64,000 bases of DNA, from the NCBI GenBank assembly GCA_963729935.1, contig CAVSPW010000010.1, positions 248,001 through 312,000 on the forward strand, read 5' to 3'. Made by a program: the position numbers and the translations under genes. This document shows positions 16,662 through 25,925 of the stretch, one piece after another (position 1 is the stretch's first letter; the number at the start of each line of letters is the position of its first letter). The notes beneath the pieces were generated by a model. The model was given only the letters and a program-made list of their open reading frames with translations, made no database searches and had not been told where the DNA came from. Source of the DNA: CAIKMD01 sp963729935. Its GTDB lineage: Bacteria > Pseudomonadota > Alphaproteobacteria > ATCC43930 > CGMCC-115725.

Positions 16662-17507
16662 TCACCTCTCCTCGACCTTGGGCGTCGGATAGCCCTTGCG
16701 GCGCTTGAAATCTTTGATCACCTCGCGCACCAGCCCGGCGACGGGCACGCTCATGCCCGCCCCGTCGGCCTCTTTCAGCACGATCGCCATGTCCTTCTCG
16801 GCCCAGGGCGTCGGCCGCATGTCGGCGCGCGACGACAGCGAGAAATTCTGCGCGCTCGAATGGACGAGCGCCGCGCGCATCGTCTCCTGATCGACGCCCA
16901 GCGCCTCGCCCAAGCGCAAGCCTTCGTCATTGGCGGCCATGCAGGCCCAGAGGATCGAATTGTTGACCATCTTGCCGACCTGCCCCGCGCCGAAGGGGCC
17001 GAGATTGAAGATGTCGGAGGCGAAGGCGGAGAAGACGGGACGGCAGGCCTCGAAGGCGGAAGCATCGCCGCCGCCCAGAATGAGCATCGTGCCGGCTTCG
17101 GCGAAGGGCTCGCCGCGCGTCAACGCCATGTCGAGCAAGACGAGCCCGCTGCCGGCCAGCCGCTCTTCCATGCGGCGCGCATAGGAGGGCGCGATCGTCG
17201 AGCCCAGGGCGATGACGAGGCCGGGCCGGGCCGCCGCCTTCAACCCGTCATCGGCGAAGACGACCTTCTCGACCTCGGCATCGAAGCCCACCACGATCAG
17301 CACCGCGTCGCTGCGCGCGGCGAGCGCGCGCGGACAGGCCGCGATGGCGACGCCCAAGGCCTCGGCCCGGGCGCGGGCCTCGGCCGAGGGATCGCAGCCG
17401 GCGACGGAAAATCCCTTGGCGAGCAAATGCCGCGCCATCGGTCTTCCCATCGCGCCGAGCCCGACAATGCCGATCCGCCTCGGCGTGGCGATGGTTTCGA
17501 TCGTCAT
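16662..17507 (-). CDS. NAD(P)-dependent beta-hydroxyacid dehydrogenase (3-hydroxyisobutyrate dehydrogenase family)
   Basis: 281 residues from ATG 17507, which has GGAGG about 9 nt upstream. The N-terminal IGIVGLGAMGRPMARHL is the family's dinucleotide loop. DMALTRGEPFAEAGTMLILGGG occupies the substrate-binding segment, and GAGQVGKMVNNSI carries the catalytic Lys. The end AGMSVPVAGLVREVIKD is typical of the C-terminal helical domain. The substrate-loop sequence departs from the DAPVSGG of true 3-hydroxyisobutyrate or tartronate enzymes, so the substrate is unknown. It lies in a catabolic-looking stretch. Confidence 0.85.
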   Translation of the reverse strand: MTIETIATPRRIGIVGLGAMGRPMARHLLAKGFSVAGCDPSAEARARAEALGVAIAACPRALAARSDAVLIVVGFDAEVEKVVFADDGLKAAARPGLVIALGSTIAPSYARRMEERLAGSGLVLLDMALTRGEPFAEAGTMLILGGGDASAFEACRPVFSAFASDIFNLGPFGAGQVGKMVNNSILWACMAANDEGLRLGEALGVDQETMRAALVHSSAQNFSLSSRADMRPTPWAEKDMAIVLKEADGAGMSVPVAGLVREVIKDFKRRKGYPTPKVEER

Positions 17508-17646
17508 GAGCGCGCTCCTCCTTCGCGATGCGCGATGCCGGCCGCATCGCTCGGCCGAGCTTAACACGCCTCCCTATTGGATGGAGCGCGACCCTGTAGT
17601 GGGGATGTCGTTGCGGCGCGGGGTTTGCGGGCCTAAATGAAAGGCG

Positions 17647-18102
17647 ATGAGCGCGGAGACGGCAATCCAAAACAATCCGAGGTTCCGGCGCCTCGCCGAT
17701 TACCTCGCATCGAAAGCGCCGCCGGGCAAGCTCCCGGGCCGTCAGCATATCGAGCCGACCGAGCTCGGCGATCTTCTTCCCTGGCTCATGCTCATGGATG
17801 TCGTGACGCAGAAGGATGGCGCTCCACGCTATCGCCTTCGCCTCGTCGGCACCGAAGTGGTCGCGATTCAAGGCAGCGACGGCACCGGCAAATTCGTCGA
17901 CGAGGTGCTGACCGCCGAAGAAGGTCCGCGGGTCATCGCCGGCTATGACGAGATCCTGCGCACGCGGCTTCCGCAATATCGAAGCGGCGTGGTCGCGAGC
18001 ACCGGCCGCGAGCACGTTCCCTATGAGCGCATCGCCTTCCCGCTCGCAGCCGATGGCGAGCATGTCGACCGGCTGATCTTCGTCTTCGCGCGGGACGAAT
18101 AA
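17647..18102 (+). CDS. PAS-domain (PAS_5-like) protein, 151 aa
   Basis: A stand-alone PAS-type fold: an N-terminal helix (NNPRFRRLADYLASK), GKLPGRQHIEPTELGDLLPWLMLMDV, a YRLRLVGTEVV strand, then YERIAFPLAADGEHVDRLIFVF. The latter pieces are typical of the alphaproteobacterial PAS_5 family (PF07310). No output domain is attached. Members probably sense small molecules or redox state, but partners are unknown. It is divergent from the dehydrogenase at 17507. Confidence 0.75.
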   Translation: MSAETAIQNNPRFRRLADYLASKAPPGKLPGRQHIEPTELGDLLPWLMLMDVVTQKDGAPRYRLRLVGTEVVAIQGSDGTGKFVDEVLTAEEGPRVIAGYDEILRTRLPQYRSGVVASTGREHVPYERIAFPLAADGEHVDRLIFVFARDE

Positions 18103-18209
18103 AGGCGCCTGCCCGCAAGCGGCGCGGCGAGCGCCTCGACAGCGCCCTCGCCCTGGCTTAGGCTCATGTCCAGAGCGCCCGAAGCGGCGCCGTTTCGAGG
18201 GAGGAGACT

Positions 18210-19499
18210 TTGTCTCTACGGCATTCCGCCGGACTGCGACGCGCCCGGCCTCACCGCAAGCCGCTTCACAGCAAGCGGCTCGAGCGACGCCGGCGCCATC
18301 GCGTGTTGTTCCATCGCTGGCTCTGGGTCGCGCTCGCCGCCCTCGGTCTGGTATCGGCGCCGCTCGCCGAGGCGCAGCCGGCCGAGCCTTACGAGATCCA
18401 CGTGATCGCGACGATCACCGGTCCCAGCGCCTTCGTCGGCCAATATATGAAGCTCAATTTCGAGGCCTTCGAGGATTGGGTCAATTCGACCGGCGGCATC
18501 GGCGGCCGGCCGCTCCATTTCGTCTTCGGCGACAATCAAAGCCAGCCGCAGATCTCGGTGCAGCTCGCGAACGAGGTCTTGGCCTCGCATCCGGCGGCGC
18601 TGATGGTCACCGGGCCGGTCGCCAATTGCGCGGCGGTCGTTCCGCTCCTGGCGAACGGGCCCGTGACCTGGTGCAATTCGCCGGCGCTTCACCCCGCCGC
18701 TGGCTCCTATGCCTTTGCCTCGGGCCCCGACACGCTCGACGGCATCAATTCGGTGCTGCGCTATTACCGCTTGAAGGGCTGGACCCGGATCGGCGTCTTG
18801 AACAGCACCGACGTCACCGGCCAGGACGCCGACAGGGCGATTACCGCCGACCTGAAACTGCCCGATAACGCGGCGATCAAGATCGTCGCCTATGAGCATT
18901 TCAACCCGTCGGACCTCACCGTCTCGGCGCAGATCGAGCGCATCAAGGCGGCGGGCGCGCAAGCGCTCATCGCCTGGACCACGGGCTCGCCCGCCGCCAC
19001 CGTCTTCAAGGGCATGATCCAGGCCGGCTTCGAGGTTCCGGTCGCGCCCACCGGCGGCAATGAAGTGTTCCAGCAAATGAAGCAATATGAGGGCTTCCTG
19101 CCCAAGGGGCTGGTGCTGTCCTCGGCGCTCTTTCCGCCGCATGACGGCGTGCTGACGCTCGATCCGCGGGTCGAGACGGTGCAGCATGCGATGTATGCGA
19201 TCCTGGCCAAGCACGGTCTGAAGGCCGACAACAACACCGCCGATACCTGGGACGCGGCGCTCATCACCGTCTCGGGCCTGCGCGCGCTGGGCCCGAATGC
19301 GAGCGCGGAACAGCTGCGGAAATGGATTCTGGCCTTGAAGGATTTCGCTGGCATCAACGGCATCTACGACTTCACCCGATTCCCCGATCGCGGCCTCAGC
19401 CACGACACCTCGGCGCTGGTGCGCTACGAGCCCAAAGGGCCGGACGGCGCGCATTGGGAATGGGTGAGCGCGATCGGCGGCGCGCCGCTGAAGGATTGA
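18210..19499 (+). CDS. ABC-type solute-binding protein, LivJ/Peripla_BP_6 family
   Basis: 429 residues. TTG at 18210 has GGGAGGAG just upstream. The n-region of the signal peptide is long and very basic (HSKRLERRRRHRVLFHR) before LWVALAALGLVSAPLAEA. The mature protein opens IHVIATITGPSAFVGQYMK and continues VNSTGGIGGRPLHFVFGDNQS and GWTRIGVLNSTDVTGQDADRA, all typical of type I amino-acid/amide/aromatic binding proteins. A Rieske oxygenase and a glutathione transferase follow on the same strand after 261 bp, so it may bind their aromatic substrate (inference). No permease or ATPase is present. Confidence 0.85.
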   Translation: MSLRHSAGLRRARPHRKPLHSKRLERRRRHRVLFHRWLWVALAALGLVSAPLAEAQPAEPYEIHVIATITGPSAFVGQYMKLNFEAFEDWVNSTGGIGGRPLHFVFGDNQSQPQISVQLANEVLASHPAALMVTGPVANCAAVVPLLANGPVTWCNSPALHPAAGSYAFASGPDTLDGINSVLRYYRLKGWTRIGVLNSTDVTGQDADRAITADLKLPDNAAIKIVAYEHFNPSDLTVSAQIERIKAAGAQALIAWTTGSPAATVFKGMIQAGFEVPVAPTGGNEVFQQMKQYEGFLPKGLVLSSALFPPHDGVLTLDPRVETVQHAMYAILAKHGLKADNNTADTWDAALITVSGLRALGPNASAEQLRKWILALKDFAGINGIYDFTRFPDRGLSHDTSALVRYEPKGPDGAHWEWVSAIGGAPLKD

Positions 19500-19760
19500 G
19501 GGGGTGCGCGGGCGGTGCGCGTCGCGGCTCGGCCGCGCGCGCGCCGCCCGTTGCGCGCGATGACCGAAGATCGGCGCGGCCAAGGCCGTCACACCCCGCA
19601 CAAGATCGCCATCGACGACGGCGACCCTTGCCGCCATGTCGTCGCGCGCGCGTCCTCGATCGGCGGCTCCTTGCCTCGGCCAGCCATATGGCCGAGCGAA
19701 CGGCGCGCCTTCGATATGAAAGATCTCGTATAACGTCATAAATCGACGAGGGAGGTTCTC

Positions 19761-20807
19761 TTGGACGACCACGGTTCCCGCATCATCTGCCCCGCCACCC
19801 AGCCGGTCTTGCGCAACGAATGGTATGCGGTGGCGTTTTCCCACGAAGTCGACGCCGAGCGGCCGCTGCTGCGCCATTGCTGCGGCGACCGCATCGTCCT
19901 GTTTCGCACCGCCGCGGGCGCGCCGGTCGCGCTCTTCGACCGCTGCCCGCATCGCGGCTCGCCGCTCTCTTTCGGCAAGATCGTCGAAGACACGCTGCAA
20001 TGCCCCTATCACGGCTTCCGTTACGGCGCGTCGGGCCAATGCGTGCGCGTGCCGAGCCAGGCCGTCATCGTCCCCGAGCTCGCCGTCCACTCCTATCCGG
20101 TGGTCGAGAAAGGCGGCTTCATCTGGCTGTGGCCCGGCGCCGCGGAAGCCGCCGATCCCGCGGCCTTGCCGGACTGCTTCGAATTCGGGCTCGACCGCCC
20201 GGGATGGACGGCGCAGCCCTATCTGATGCTCGAGATCAAGGCGAACTATTCCCTGCTCTTCGAAAACCTGCTCGACACCTCGCATATCTCGTTCCTGCAC
20301 GGCACCGCGCTCGACGGCGGGCGCATGGCGACATCGAGCTTCCGCATCGAAAGCGAAGGCAAGACCGTCCGCATCGTCCGCGAGCTCAAGGACGACGCGC
20401 CCACCCCCAGCAACACCAAGCAATACGGGCTCCACGGCGTCTCGGTGTTCGATCGGCAATTGATGTCGATCGCCTACCTGCCGAATCTGCACATCATCCG
20501 CAACAGCTTCACCTTCCCCGACCGGCCCGGTCACCCGCCGCATGTGCGGATCAACGTCATGCCGATCACGCCGTCGCGCGAGAACGAGCTCTACCAGTTT
20601 CTCACCCTGACGACTTCCTATCCCGAAAACCATCCGCCCGAGCTCGTCGAAGGCATGCGCGCCGTGCTCGACGAGGATCGCGTGGTGCTCGAAGCGATCC
20701 AGACGCTGTACGACGAGAATGGCCCCGCTCTGCCGGAATCGAGCGTCAACGCCGATGTCGCGGGCTTGCGCGCGCGGCGAAAATTGGCTGAACTCGCCGC
20801 TATCTAA
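19761..20807 (+). CDS. Rieske non-heme iron oxygenase, VanA-like
   Basis: 348 residues, starting at TTG 19761 with GAGGGAGG upstream. The Rieske [2Fe-2S] ligands are C62 and H64 (RCPHRGSPLS) and C81 and H84 (QCPYHGFRYG). The mononuclear-iron region has ENLLDTSHISFLHG, with the usual Asp and two His. Length and order match vanillate O-demethylase, dicamba monooxygenase and related aryl-ether demethylases. The matching reductase is not nearby. A glutathione transferase follows after 35 bp, suggesting joint degradation of a methoxylated or otherwise substituted aromatic. Confidence 0.9.
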   Translation: MDDHGSRIICPATQPVLRNEWYAVAFSHEVDAERPLLRHCCGDRIVLFRTAAGAPVALFDRCPHRGSPLSFGKIVEDTLQCPYHGFRYGASGQCVRVPSQAVIVPELAVHSYPVVEKGGFIWLWPGAAEAADPAALPDCFEFGLDRPGWTAQPYLMLEIKANYSLLFENLLDTSHISFLHGTALDGGRMATSSFRIESEGKTVRIVRELKDDAPTPSNTKQYGLHGVSVFDRQLMSIAYLPNLHIIRNSFTFPDRPGHPPHVRINVMPITPSRENELYQFLTLTTSYPENHPPELVEGMRAVLDEDRVVLEAIQTLYDENGPALPESSVNADVAGLRARRKLAELAAI

Positions 20808-20842
20808 AGTCGGCCCGAGCGATTTTCGAAGGAAAGACGGTC

Positions 20843-21664
20843 ATGCTGAAGGTCTACAGCTATTTCAATTCGATCTGCACGCAGAAGGTGTTCATCACCC
20901 TGGCCGAAAAAGGCATCGGCTACACGACGCAGAATGTCGATCTCTTCAAGAACGAGCAATTCTCGCCCGACTATCTGAAGATCAATCCCAAGGGCGTCGT
21001 CCCCGCGCTTGATCACGACGGCCATGTCGTCATCGAATCGACCTTGATCTGCGAATATCTCGACGATTGCTTTCCGGCTCCGCCCCTCGTGCCCCAGGAT
21101 CCGTTCTCGCGCACGCGCATGCGGCTTTGGAGCAAGGCGGTCGACGAGCAGCTCTTCGAGGCGACGCGCGAGCTCAGCTTCTCGGCGATGTTCCGCGAGC
21201 GCATGCGCAACATGACCGAAGCGCAGCGCCAGGGCCGCTATCGCAATGTCGGCGATCCGATCAAGCGCGCGAGGCTGATCTCGACCTATGAAGAGGGCGT
21301 CGACAGCCCTTACGTGTTCCAGGGCATCGGCGCCTTCGAGATGGCCTTCGACAAGATGGAAAAAGACCTGAGCCAGGGCCATCCCTGGCTCGTCGGCCCG
21401 CAGATGACCCTCGCCGACATCAACATGATGCCCTTCGTGGCGCGCTTGGCCTATCTCGATCTGCTCGAGATCTGGATCGCGGACCGCAAGGCGACGCGGG
21501 ATTGGTGGCGCCGCGTCCAGGCGCTGCCGAGCTTCATCGCCTCGATACCCGAGAAAGTCTCGGCCGCCGATGTCGACGCCATGAAGACTTTCGGCGGCGC
21601 CATCCGCGCGCGGGTGGCGGAGCGGCTCGCCGAATACCGGCAGGTCTGCAAAGCGGCGGCTTGA
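20843..21664 (+). CDS. Glutathione S-transferase family protein
   Basis: 273 residues. The thioredoxin-like N-domain reads YSYFNSICTQKVFITLAEKGI then NPKGVVPALDHDGHVVIES, where the cis-Pro and the ES pair bind glutathione. The all-helical C-domain contains GHPWLVGPQMTLADINMMPF, the N-capping box region. It is 35 bp downstream of the Rieske oxygenase with GGAAAG before ATG, so an operon is likely. In such pairs the transferase often handles ether cleavage or dehalogenation (inference). Confidence 0.9.
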   Translation: MLKVYSYFNSICTQKVFITLAEKGIGYTTQNVDLFKNEQFSPDYLKINPKGVVPALDHDGHVVIESTLICEYLDDCFPAPPLVPQDPFSRTRMRLWSKAVDEQLFEATRELSFSAMFRERMRNMTEAQRQGRYRNVGDPIKRARLISTYEEGVDSPYVFQGIGAFEMAFDKMEKDLSQGHPWLVGPQMTLADINMMPFVARLAYLDLLEIWIADRKATRDWWRRVQALPSFIASIPEKVSAADVDAMKTFGGAIRARVAERLAEYRQVCKAAA

Positions 21665-21715
21665 GCCGATCGAACGGCTCGCAAACGGGCGTCACCTGCA
21701 AGGCGCGCGGACGCG

Positions 21716-23113
21716 TCAGGCCTTCGGCCTGATATTCTGGTTCAGACGGAAAAAATTCTCCGGGTCGTATTTCCGTTTGATGGCCGCGAGGCGCGCATAA
21801 TTGCCGCCATAGGCCGCCTTGACGCGATCCTCTCCCTCGTCGCCCAGATTGTTGACGTAGACACCGCCCATCGAGAACGGCCGCATCGCCGCGTAGAGCT
21901 CGCGCGCCCAGGCAATGTTGGCCTCATCGGCTTGCGGATCGGTCCAGATCGAGACCGGAAAGCAATCATAGGCGGCGTCGCGATTGGCGTAAGCGGTCGC
22001 CTCATGCGGCACCCGGGCGATGGCGCCGCCGACTTGCTGGAAGACGAAAAAGGAATTATGCGAGGGAACCGACGGAAAGAGATCGATCAAGCGATCGATC
22101 GCCCCGTCGGTGATGCTCTTCACGAACTGCGCCTTCCAGTAGAAGCGATGGCCGCGCGGAAAGGATGCGTCGCCCGCCTGCTGTAGCTGCGTATAGACGA
22201 CCGGGCCGACCCGGTCCGCGATCGTCGGCAGCGCGCGGCGTAGAGGTTGGAGAATGCGCTCGCCTTCGCTCATCGGCCCGGCATAGAACGCCGAAATCGA
22301 GAATCCGTGCCCGCCGCCCGGCAGGGTGAGCAGCGCGGCGTCGGCGCAGACTTCGTCGGGCGCGTTCGCCGAGAACGCCGCGTAGAGGTTCAAGGCGTCG
22401 CGCGCCCGCGGCCAATCATAGACCAGCGCGCCCGCAAGCACGGTCGGACCCAAGGGATGAAGCCGGTAGGTGATCGCGGTGACGATGCCGAAATTTCCGC
22501 CGCCGCCGCGAAGCGCCCAGTAGAGATCGGAATTCTCCGCGGCGCTGGCGGTGAGCTGCCGGCCATCGGCGGTGACGATCTCGGCGGACAGCATATTGTC
22601 GCAGCTCAGCCCATGCTTGCGGCCGAGGCGACCAATACCGCCGCCGAGCGTCAAGCCGATCAGACCCGTGTCGCTGTTCAGGCCTGTCGTCGTGGCAAGC
22701 CCATGCGCCTGAGTCGCCCGATCGAGATCGGCGAGCAGCGCGCCGCCCTCCGCCCTGGCGAGGCGCCGATCGGGGTCGACGATGACGCGGCTCATGCGAG
22801 AAACATCGATCACCAGCCCGCCCGCGCAAAGCGAATTGCCCGCGACATTGTGCCCGCCGCTGCGCACGGCCTTGAGCACACCCGTGGCGCGGCCAAAAGC
22901 GACGGCCGCGATCACATCGTCGACCGTGGCACAAAAGGCGATCATCGCGGGGCGCCGGTCGATCATGCCGTTCCACACCGCGCGCGCCGCCTCATATCCA
23001 TCGTCCTCGGACAGGGTAAGACTGCCGGAGAGCCGGCGGCGGAATGCGGCGATCTCGCGCTGATCCACGGTCACGGTCGCCCCGTCCCGACTGCTCAATC
23101 CAAGCGTTGCCAT
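21716..23113 (-). CDS. FAD-linked oxidase, berberine-bridge / 6-hydroxynicotine oxidase type
   Basis: 465 residues from ATG 23113, with GGAGAG upstream; the frame extends to 23188 but that part is unlikely. FAD_binding_4 domain: RSGGHNVAGNSL holds the His that covalently binds FAD in this family, followed by GLVIDVSRMS and GLTLGGGIGRLGRKHGL. The C-terminal BBE domain ends YDPENFFRLNQNI. Members oxidise alcohols, sugars or N-heterocycles with O2 or another acceptor. Divergent from a LysR regulator that probably controls it. Confidence 0.9.
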   Translation of the reverse strand: MATLGLSSRDGATVTVDQREIAAFRRRLSGSLTLSEDDGYEAARAVWNGMIDRRPAMIAFCATVDDVIAAVAFGRATGVLKAVRSGGHNVAGNSLCAGGLVIDVSRMSRVIVDPDRRLARAEGGALLADLDRATQAHGLATTTGLNSDTGLIGLTLGGGIGRLGRKHGLSCDNMLSAEIVTADGRQLTASAAENSDLYWALRGGGGNFGIVTAITYRLHPLGPTVLAGALVYDWPRARDALNLYAAFSANAPDEVCADAALLTLPGGGHGFSISAFYAGPMSEGERILQPLRRALPTIADRVGPVVYTQLQQAGDASFPRGHRFYWKAQFVKSITDGAIDRLIDLFPSVPSHNSFFVFQQVGGAIARVPHEATAYANRDAAYDCFPVSIWTDPQADEANIAWARELYAAMRPFSMGGVYVNNLGDEGEDRVKAAYGGNYARLAAIKRKYDPENFFRLNQNIRPKA

Positions 23114-23196
23114 CGCGGTTGCTCTCCAAGTGCGGTTGACGCCAAGCTTGGCTGGCGCCGACGCGCGACGCAAAGTCGCATTTTTCAAGTACTAGA

Positions 23197-23209
23197 TGAA
23201 TTCCATTCA
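23197..23209. promoter_or_regulatory. Likely LysR operator
   Basis: TGAAT-TCC-ATTCA, an exact inverted repeat fitting T-N11-A, lies 14 bp before the LysR start in the 110-bp gap to the divergent oxidase. Confidence 0.5.
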
Positions 23210-23223
23210 CCTATGATGGTCGC

Positions 23224-24174
23224 GTGAGAAAGCTTCCGCCTCTCGGGACGCTCCCCGCCTTTGAAGCCGCCGCCCGGCATCTGAGCTTCAAGGCGGCGGC
23301 GGAAGAGCTCGGCCTTACCCCGACGGCAATCAGCCATCAGGTCCGGCTCCTCGAAGACTATTGTGGCGAGAAGCTGTTTCGCCGCCGCCCGCGTCCGCTC
23401 GCACTGACCTGGGCGGGCGCGAAGCTGCTGCCGGCGGTGCGCGATGGGTTCGACGAGATCGCGCGTGCTCTCGCCGCCCTTGGCGGGGCGAACAGCGCGC
23501 CGCTTCGCGTCACGACCACCAATGCGTTCGCGAGCCGTTGGCTCGTGCCGCGCCTCAGCCTGTGGCGCACCGAACACGACGACGTGGCGCTGTCGGTGAT
23601 CGGCACGGATCGGGTGTTGCGGCTAGACGCCGGCGAGTCAGATTTGGCGATCCGTTATGCGCGGTCGCCGCCGCCGGGATGTTGCGCGCCCGAGATCTTC
23701 CGCGACCGATATTTTCCGGTGTGCAGTCCCAAGCTGCTGGCCGATGGCGCGCCGCTCCGCTTGCCGAGCGATCTCGCGCGCTATCCTTTGATTCACTTCG
23801 ATTGGTTCGCCGACGATCGCGAGGCGCCGAGCTGGGAGCGCTGGCTCGCCATGGCCGCGGCGACGGATCCGGAAGCGCGGCGCGTTGATAAAATGGCGTT
23901 GAGCTTTCGCGAAGAGCTTCACGCCATCGACGCGGTCCTCGCCGGACAGGGCATCGCAATTTGCAGCGACATCGTCGTCGCCGACGATCTCGCTTCGGGC
24001 GCGCTCGTCAAGGTGCTGAATCTGGCACTTCCGGGCTATGGCTTTTATCCGGTCTACGCCCTCGACCATCCGCGCCGCGCCATCATCGATGCTTTCGTGG
24101 CGTGGCTCGCGAGCGTGGCACGCCTTCGACGCGCGCCGGTCGGCGCCATGCCGCTCGCCGCTCTTACGCGGTGA
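23224..24174 (+). CDS. LysR-family transcriptional regulator, GcvA-like
   Basis: 316 residues starting at GTG. The N-terminal winged helix reads LPAFEAAARHLSFKAAAEEL then LTPTAISHQVRLLED, the GcvA subgroup signature (PT-ISHQV). The effector domain follows, with LRVTTTNAFASRWLVPRL and GIAICSDIVVADDLASGALV. It is divergent from the FAD oxidase and has a T-N11-A palindrome in the gap, so it most likely controls that gene and itself. Confidence 0.92.
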   Translation: MRKLPPLGTLPAFEAAARHLSFKAAAEELGLTPTAISHQVRLLEDYCGEKLFRRRPRPLALTWAGAKLLPAVRDGFDEIARALAALGGANSAPLRVTTTNAFASRWLVPRLSLWRTEHDDVALSVIGTDRVLRLDAGESDLAIRYARSPPPGCCAPEIFRDRYFPVCSPKLLADGAPLRLPSDLARYPLIHFDWFADDREAPSWERWLAMAAATDPEARRVDKMALSFREELHAIDAVLAGQGIAICSDIVVADDLASGALVKVLNLALPGYGFYPVYALDHPRRAIIDAFVAWLASVARLRRAPVGAMPLAALTR

Positions 24175-24356
24175 GGCGTTCGATCTTGCGCGCGAAATGA
24201 TCGGCGCCACTTCGCTATCCATATGACGCGAGGCAAGAGCCGGCTTCCGGAAGCGAAGACGGAATATGCTCGACTGCCTAAGCTGCCGCGCGACAAGCCG
24301 TTTCGCCCGGCATAAAGTTCGCCCGGCATAAAGAAGGAACGGATCACGATCGCTCG

Positions 24357-25745
24357 CTATTGCGCCGGCGCGAGGCTCGGCGCCGACTCGCCTTCCTCGG
24401 CCGCGATCTCCTCCAGCGCCTTGCCCTTGGTCTCGATTCCGACCCCGAGCAGCGCCAACGCGGCGATGAGATAGGTCAGCGCAAAAGTGTGCAGCACATA
24501 GGCGCCGAGCCCATAGGCCAGCATCAACCCGACGATGGTGGGCGCGAGGAAAGAGCCGATGCGGCCGATGCCGAAGACCCAGCCCACGGCGGTTGCGCGC
24601 ATCCGCGTCGGATAGAGCTCGCCGGCATAGATCGTGGTCGGGCCATAGACGCCGGGATTGACCCAGCCGACGCAGGCGATCGCCGCGAACATCCACGCGC
24701 CGCTCGACATCGCGAACCAGAGATGGAACCCGGCGCCGATGAAATAATAAAGGAAGAGCACCGGCCTGCGGCCATAGCGGTCGATGAGGAAGGAGCAGGC
24801 GGAATAGCCGAAGATCGCCGCGGTCGCCTGAACGAGCTGGAAGAGGATCGCCTGGCTCAAGGGCAGGCCGCGCTGCGTCAGGATCGTCGGCAGCATGAAG
24901 AGAATCCCGTTCGAGGACCACAGGAAACAGAAGGAGACGATCCACAGGAGGATCGTGCGCCGCCGCCGGCCCGGGGCCAGAAGCTGCAGCACGGTGACGC
25001 CGGTGCGCGGAATCGGCGTCGGCGCGGCCGAGCCGAGGCTCACCGGGGCCGACGCTTTTCCGGTCACGCTTTCCTCGATCGCGGCCACGGTCCGCTCGGC
25101 GTCGACGCGGCGGCCTTTGCTGACGAGATAGCGCACTGATTCCGGCACATTGCGCCGGACGAAGAACAGGATCAGCCCCGGCAGCACGCCGACGACGAAG
25201 AGCCAGCGCCAGCCGAAATGCGGAATGATCGCGAGGCTGAGCCCCGCCGCGACCACGAGCCCGACCGGAAACGCCGCCATCATGTTGCCCGTGGCGGCGC
25301 CGCGGATGCGGCTCGGCATGTATTCGGCGACGAGGGTGCAGGCCACCGGCACTTCGCCGCCCAAGCCGAAATTGGCGAGGAAGCGCGCGCCGACGAGCGA
25401 GGCCACGTTCCACGCGCCCGCCGCGAGGCCGGTGAAGACCGCGAAGATCCCGATCGTCGCCTGGAAGGCGGTGCGCCGGCCGATATAGTCCGAGATCGTG
25501 CCCCAGAACAGCGCGCCGAGAAAGGCGCCGAAGAGGCCCGTCGTCGCGAGCAGCCCGGCCTGCGCCGGTCCAAGCCCGAACTCGCGTGCGATCGGCGGCA
25601 GCGCCGCGCCGAACATCGCGAAATCCGCGGCATCGAACAAGGTGCCGAAAAACGCGAATGCCAGAAGCTTCTTGTGCCAGGACGAGAACGGCAATCTCTC
25701 GAGCCGCGCCAAAAGGCTTGCGGCCGCATCGACCTCTTTTGCCAT
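24357..25745 (-). CDS. MFS transporter, metabolite:H+ symporter (NiaP/AAHS-like)
   Basis: 462 residues and 12 predicted spans. ATG 25745 has GGGGGAGG upstream. Helix 1 (FGTLFDAADFAMFGAALPPI) has the acidic residues typical of aromatic-acid and nicotinate-type symporters. GTISDYIGRR is motif A, and AGELYPTRMRATAVGW is the family's late motif. The N-terminal LARLERLPFSSWHKKL matches ARIERLPFSGWH in the MFS at 29744, so the two are paralogues. Likely takes up an organic acid used by the neighbouring enzymes. Confidence 0.88.
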   Translation of the reverse strand: MAKEVDAAASLLARLERLPFSSWHKKLLAFAFFGTLFDAADFAMFGAALPPIAREFGLGPAQAGLLATTGLFGAFLGALFWGTISDYIGRRTAFQATIGIFAVFTGLAAGAWNVASLVGARFLANFGLGGEVPVACTLVAEYMPSRIRGAATGNMMAAFPVGLVVAAGLSLAIIPHFGWRWLFVVGVLPGLILFFVRRNVPESVRYLVSKGRRVDAERTVAAIEESVTGKASAPVSLGSAAPTPIPRTGVTVLQLLAPGRRRRTILLWIVSFCFLWSSNGILFMLPTILTQRGLPLSQAILFQLVQATAAIFGYSACSFLIDRYGRRPVLFLYYFIGAGFHLWFAMSSGAWMFAAIACVGWVNPGVYGPTTIYAGELYPTRMRATAVGWVFGIGRIGSFLAPTIVGLMLAYGLGAYVLHTFALTYLIAALALLGVGIETKGKALEEIAAEEGESAPSLAPAQ

Positions 25746-25925
25746 CGCTTCCTCCCCCGCGCCGCACGCTTTGCCGCACAAGCGGCACGCGCATCAAAAT
25801 CTCGGCGGCGAATTCACGCCGACGCGCTCGAGATTTTCATCCCCGTGCGCCGCGGAATTTCTAGCCCCGGCGCGGGGCGCGATCAAGCAAGGAGGGCGGC
25901 GCGCGGATGGCGAACCGCGCGGCGC

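Noticed and set aside
18216..20633. An 805-codon minus-strand frame across the binding protein and Rieske oxygenase genes
   Set aside because: Spans two recognised plus-strand genes and has low-complexity, charged sequence with no motif.
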